Virus record (IMG/VR): IMGVR_UViG_3300044952_001320 | Location: 1-22,305 of that record | Reading direction: 5' to 3' (one strand) | DNA length: 22,305 nt | DNA from: a virus | In this document: positions 21,821-22,305 of the stretch, piece by piece | How positions within the stretch are numbered: the stretch's first letter is position 1 | Layout of the letters: every line of letters begins with the position of its first letter | Made by a program: the position numbers and the translations under genes | The notes under the pieces: model-generated | Seen by the model: the letters and a program-made list of their open reading frames with translations, nothing else | Databases searched by the model: none | Told to the model about the DNA's origin: nothing

Positions 21821-22305
21821 ATGATACCTACCACATTTCACCTAGCAAACGACGTAAATCCTCAGGCTAGAGATTTTGCTGTGAGGCAAAAAGACTATGC
21901 TGTGTTTTTGCCCAGCATTTCAGCTATCTATGTTCGTCAGGCCAGCGACTCCAACAGTCGCGTGCCACAAGCACTGCCCGGAGGACTGACAGATCTTGAT
22001 TTTTTAAATCCCAAGACAAACTTGTTTTACTATCCCGCTGCCCTTTACAGCAGTGGGCATAGTGTATGGGACATAAATCAAAGCAATCAGCAAGAAAGCA
22101 TGGTTCAGCAGCGAGATCGTTCCCGTACTGTAATTGTTGGTGACAGCGGTGGCTATCAAATCGCAACTGGCGTGTTAAAGTGGCCCTGGCAGAAAAAGGC
22201 ACAGTGGACTGACAGCGATTGGACTAGAGAAAAAGACAAGATCCGCTTGCAAATTCTTCGTTGGCTGGAGCACACCACTGACTACAGCATGGTGCTGGAT
22301 GTGCC
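21821..22305 (+). CDS. TGT/DpdA-like transglycosylase, N-terminal half (runs off the window)
   Basis: Starts at ATG 21821, eleven bases after the glycosyltransferase stop, and stays open to the right edge (161 codons). The segment VGDSGGYQ (residues 106-113) matches the TDSGGFQ motif of tRNA-guanine transglycosylases, whose Asp reads the base. MVLDV (157-161) matches the second base-contact Asp (MAFDE in TGT). The usual early TGT signatures are absent, and the long N-terminal section before DSGG is unlike standard bacterial TGT. This fits the phage DpdA relatives that insert 7-deazaguanines into DNA. The catalytic nucleophile should lie beyond the edge. TGT superfamily is fairly secure; a DNA rather than tRNA target is inferred from phage context. 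Confidence 0.68.
   Translation, partial: MIPTTFHLANDVNPQARDFAVRQKDYAVFLPSISAIYVRQASDSNSRVPQALPGGLTDLDFLNPKTNLFYYPAALYSSGHSVWDINQSNQQESMVQQRDRSRTVIVGDSGGYQIATGVLKWPWQKKAQWTDSDWTREKDKIRLQILRWLEHTTDYSMVLDV

Noticed and set aside
1-22305. tRNA genes, CRISPR arrays or insertion sequences
   Set aside because: All gaps between genes are under about 90 bases. None holds a cloverleaf or spaced repeats, and no transposase was seen.

Overview
The window is a densely packed stretch of a tailed-phage genome, most likely a T4-related myovirus. The evidence is a T4 gp43-type family B DNA polymerase next to a gp45-type sliding clamp and a small DsbA-like protein, ATGA/TGATG/TAATG gene overlaps, almost no intergenic DNA, and T4-type late promoter cores (TAAATA) in short gaps just upstream of genes. 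Base composition is moderately AT-rich throughout. The auxiliary genes point to a phosphorus-limited aquatic Gram-negative host; that host assignment is inference. No tRNA, rRNA, CRISPR array or insertion sequence was seen. No gap between genes exceeds about 90 bases.

Region 1 (1-2834, + strand): the tail of an unknown gene, two small Trp-rich paralogues, a UvsE/UVDE UV-damage endonuclease, a pyruvoyl-type SpeD-like decarboxylase behind an exact TATAAATA late promoter, and a small serine recombinase. Region 2 (2854-4460, - strand): a sirtuin, a protein with an MKIQDL leader and a C-terminal basic/Cys module, and a small cupin.

Region 3 (4545-14548, + strand) is the most unusual part: a run of large mosaic proteins. 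Five of them here, plus the minus-strand 3117-3695 gene, begin with a similar leader (MK[L/I]xxL, often followed by an acidic residue). The leader resembles the capsid-targeting sequences that send T4 Alt and the internal proteins into the prohead. Cargo domains include two GNAT-like domains plus an ADP-ribosyltransferase-like (ART) domain; a deaminase, an HsdS-type recognition domain and a second ART-like domain; ParB-like domains; four copies of an Alt-N-terminus-like repeat; and a HAD phosphatase. My reading is a battery of virion-packaged proteins injected with the DNA. It ends with a beta-propeller-like protein.

Region 4 (14598-18473): a replication block of DsbA-like protein, DNA polymerase and sliding clamp, closed by a strong hairpin-plus-T terminator. 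Region 5 (18519-20299): a PlcP-type phospholipase C overlapping an Agt-type glycosyltransferase. In bacteria this is the two-gene pathway that swaps phospholipids for glycolipids under phosphate starvation. Region 6 (20356 to end): a sigma70-like promoter, then a QueD-like T-fold protein, a GT-B glycosyltransferase and the first half of a TGT/DpdA-like transglycosylase. Together they suggest a 7-deazaguanine modification module, possibly with glycosylation.
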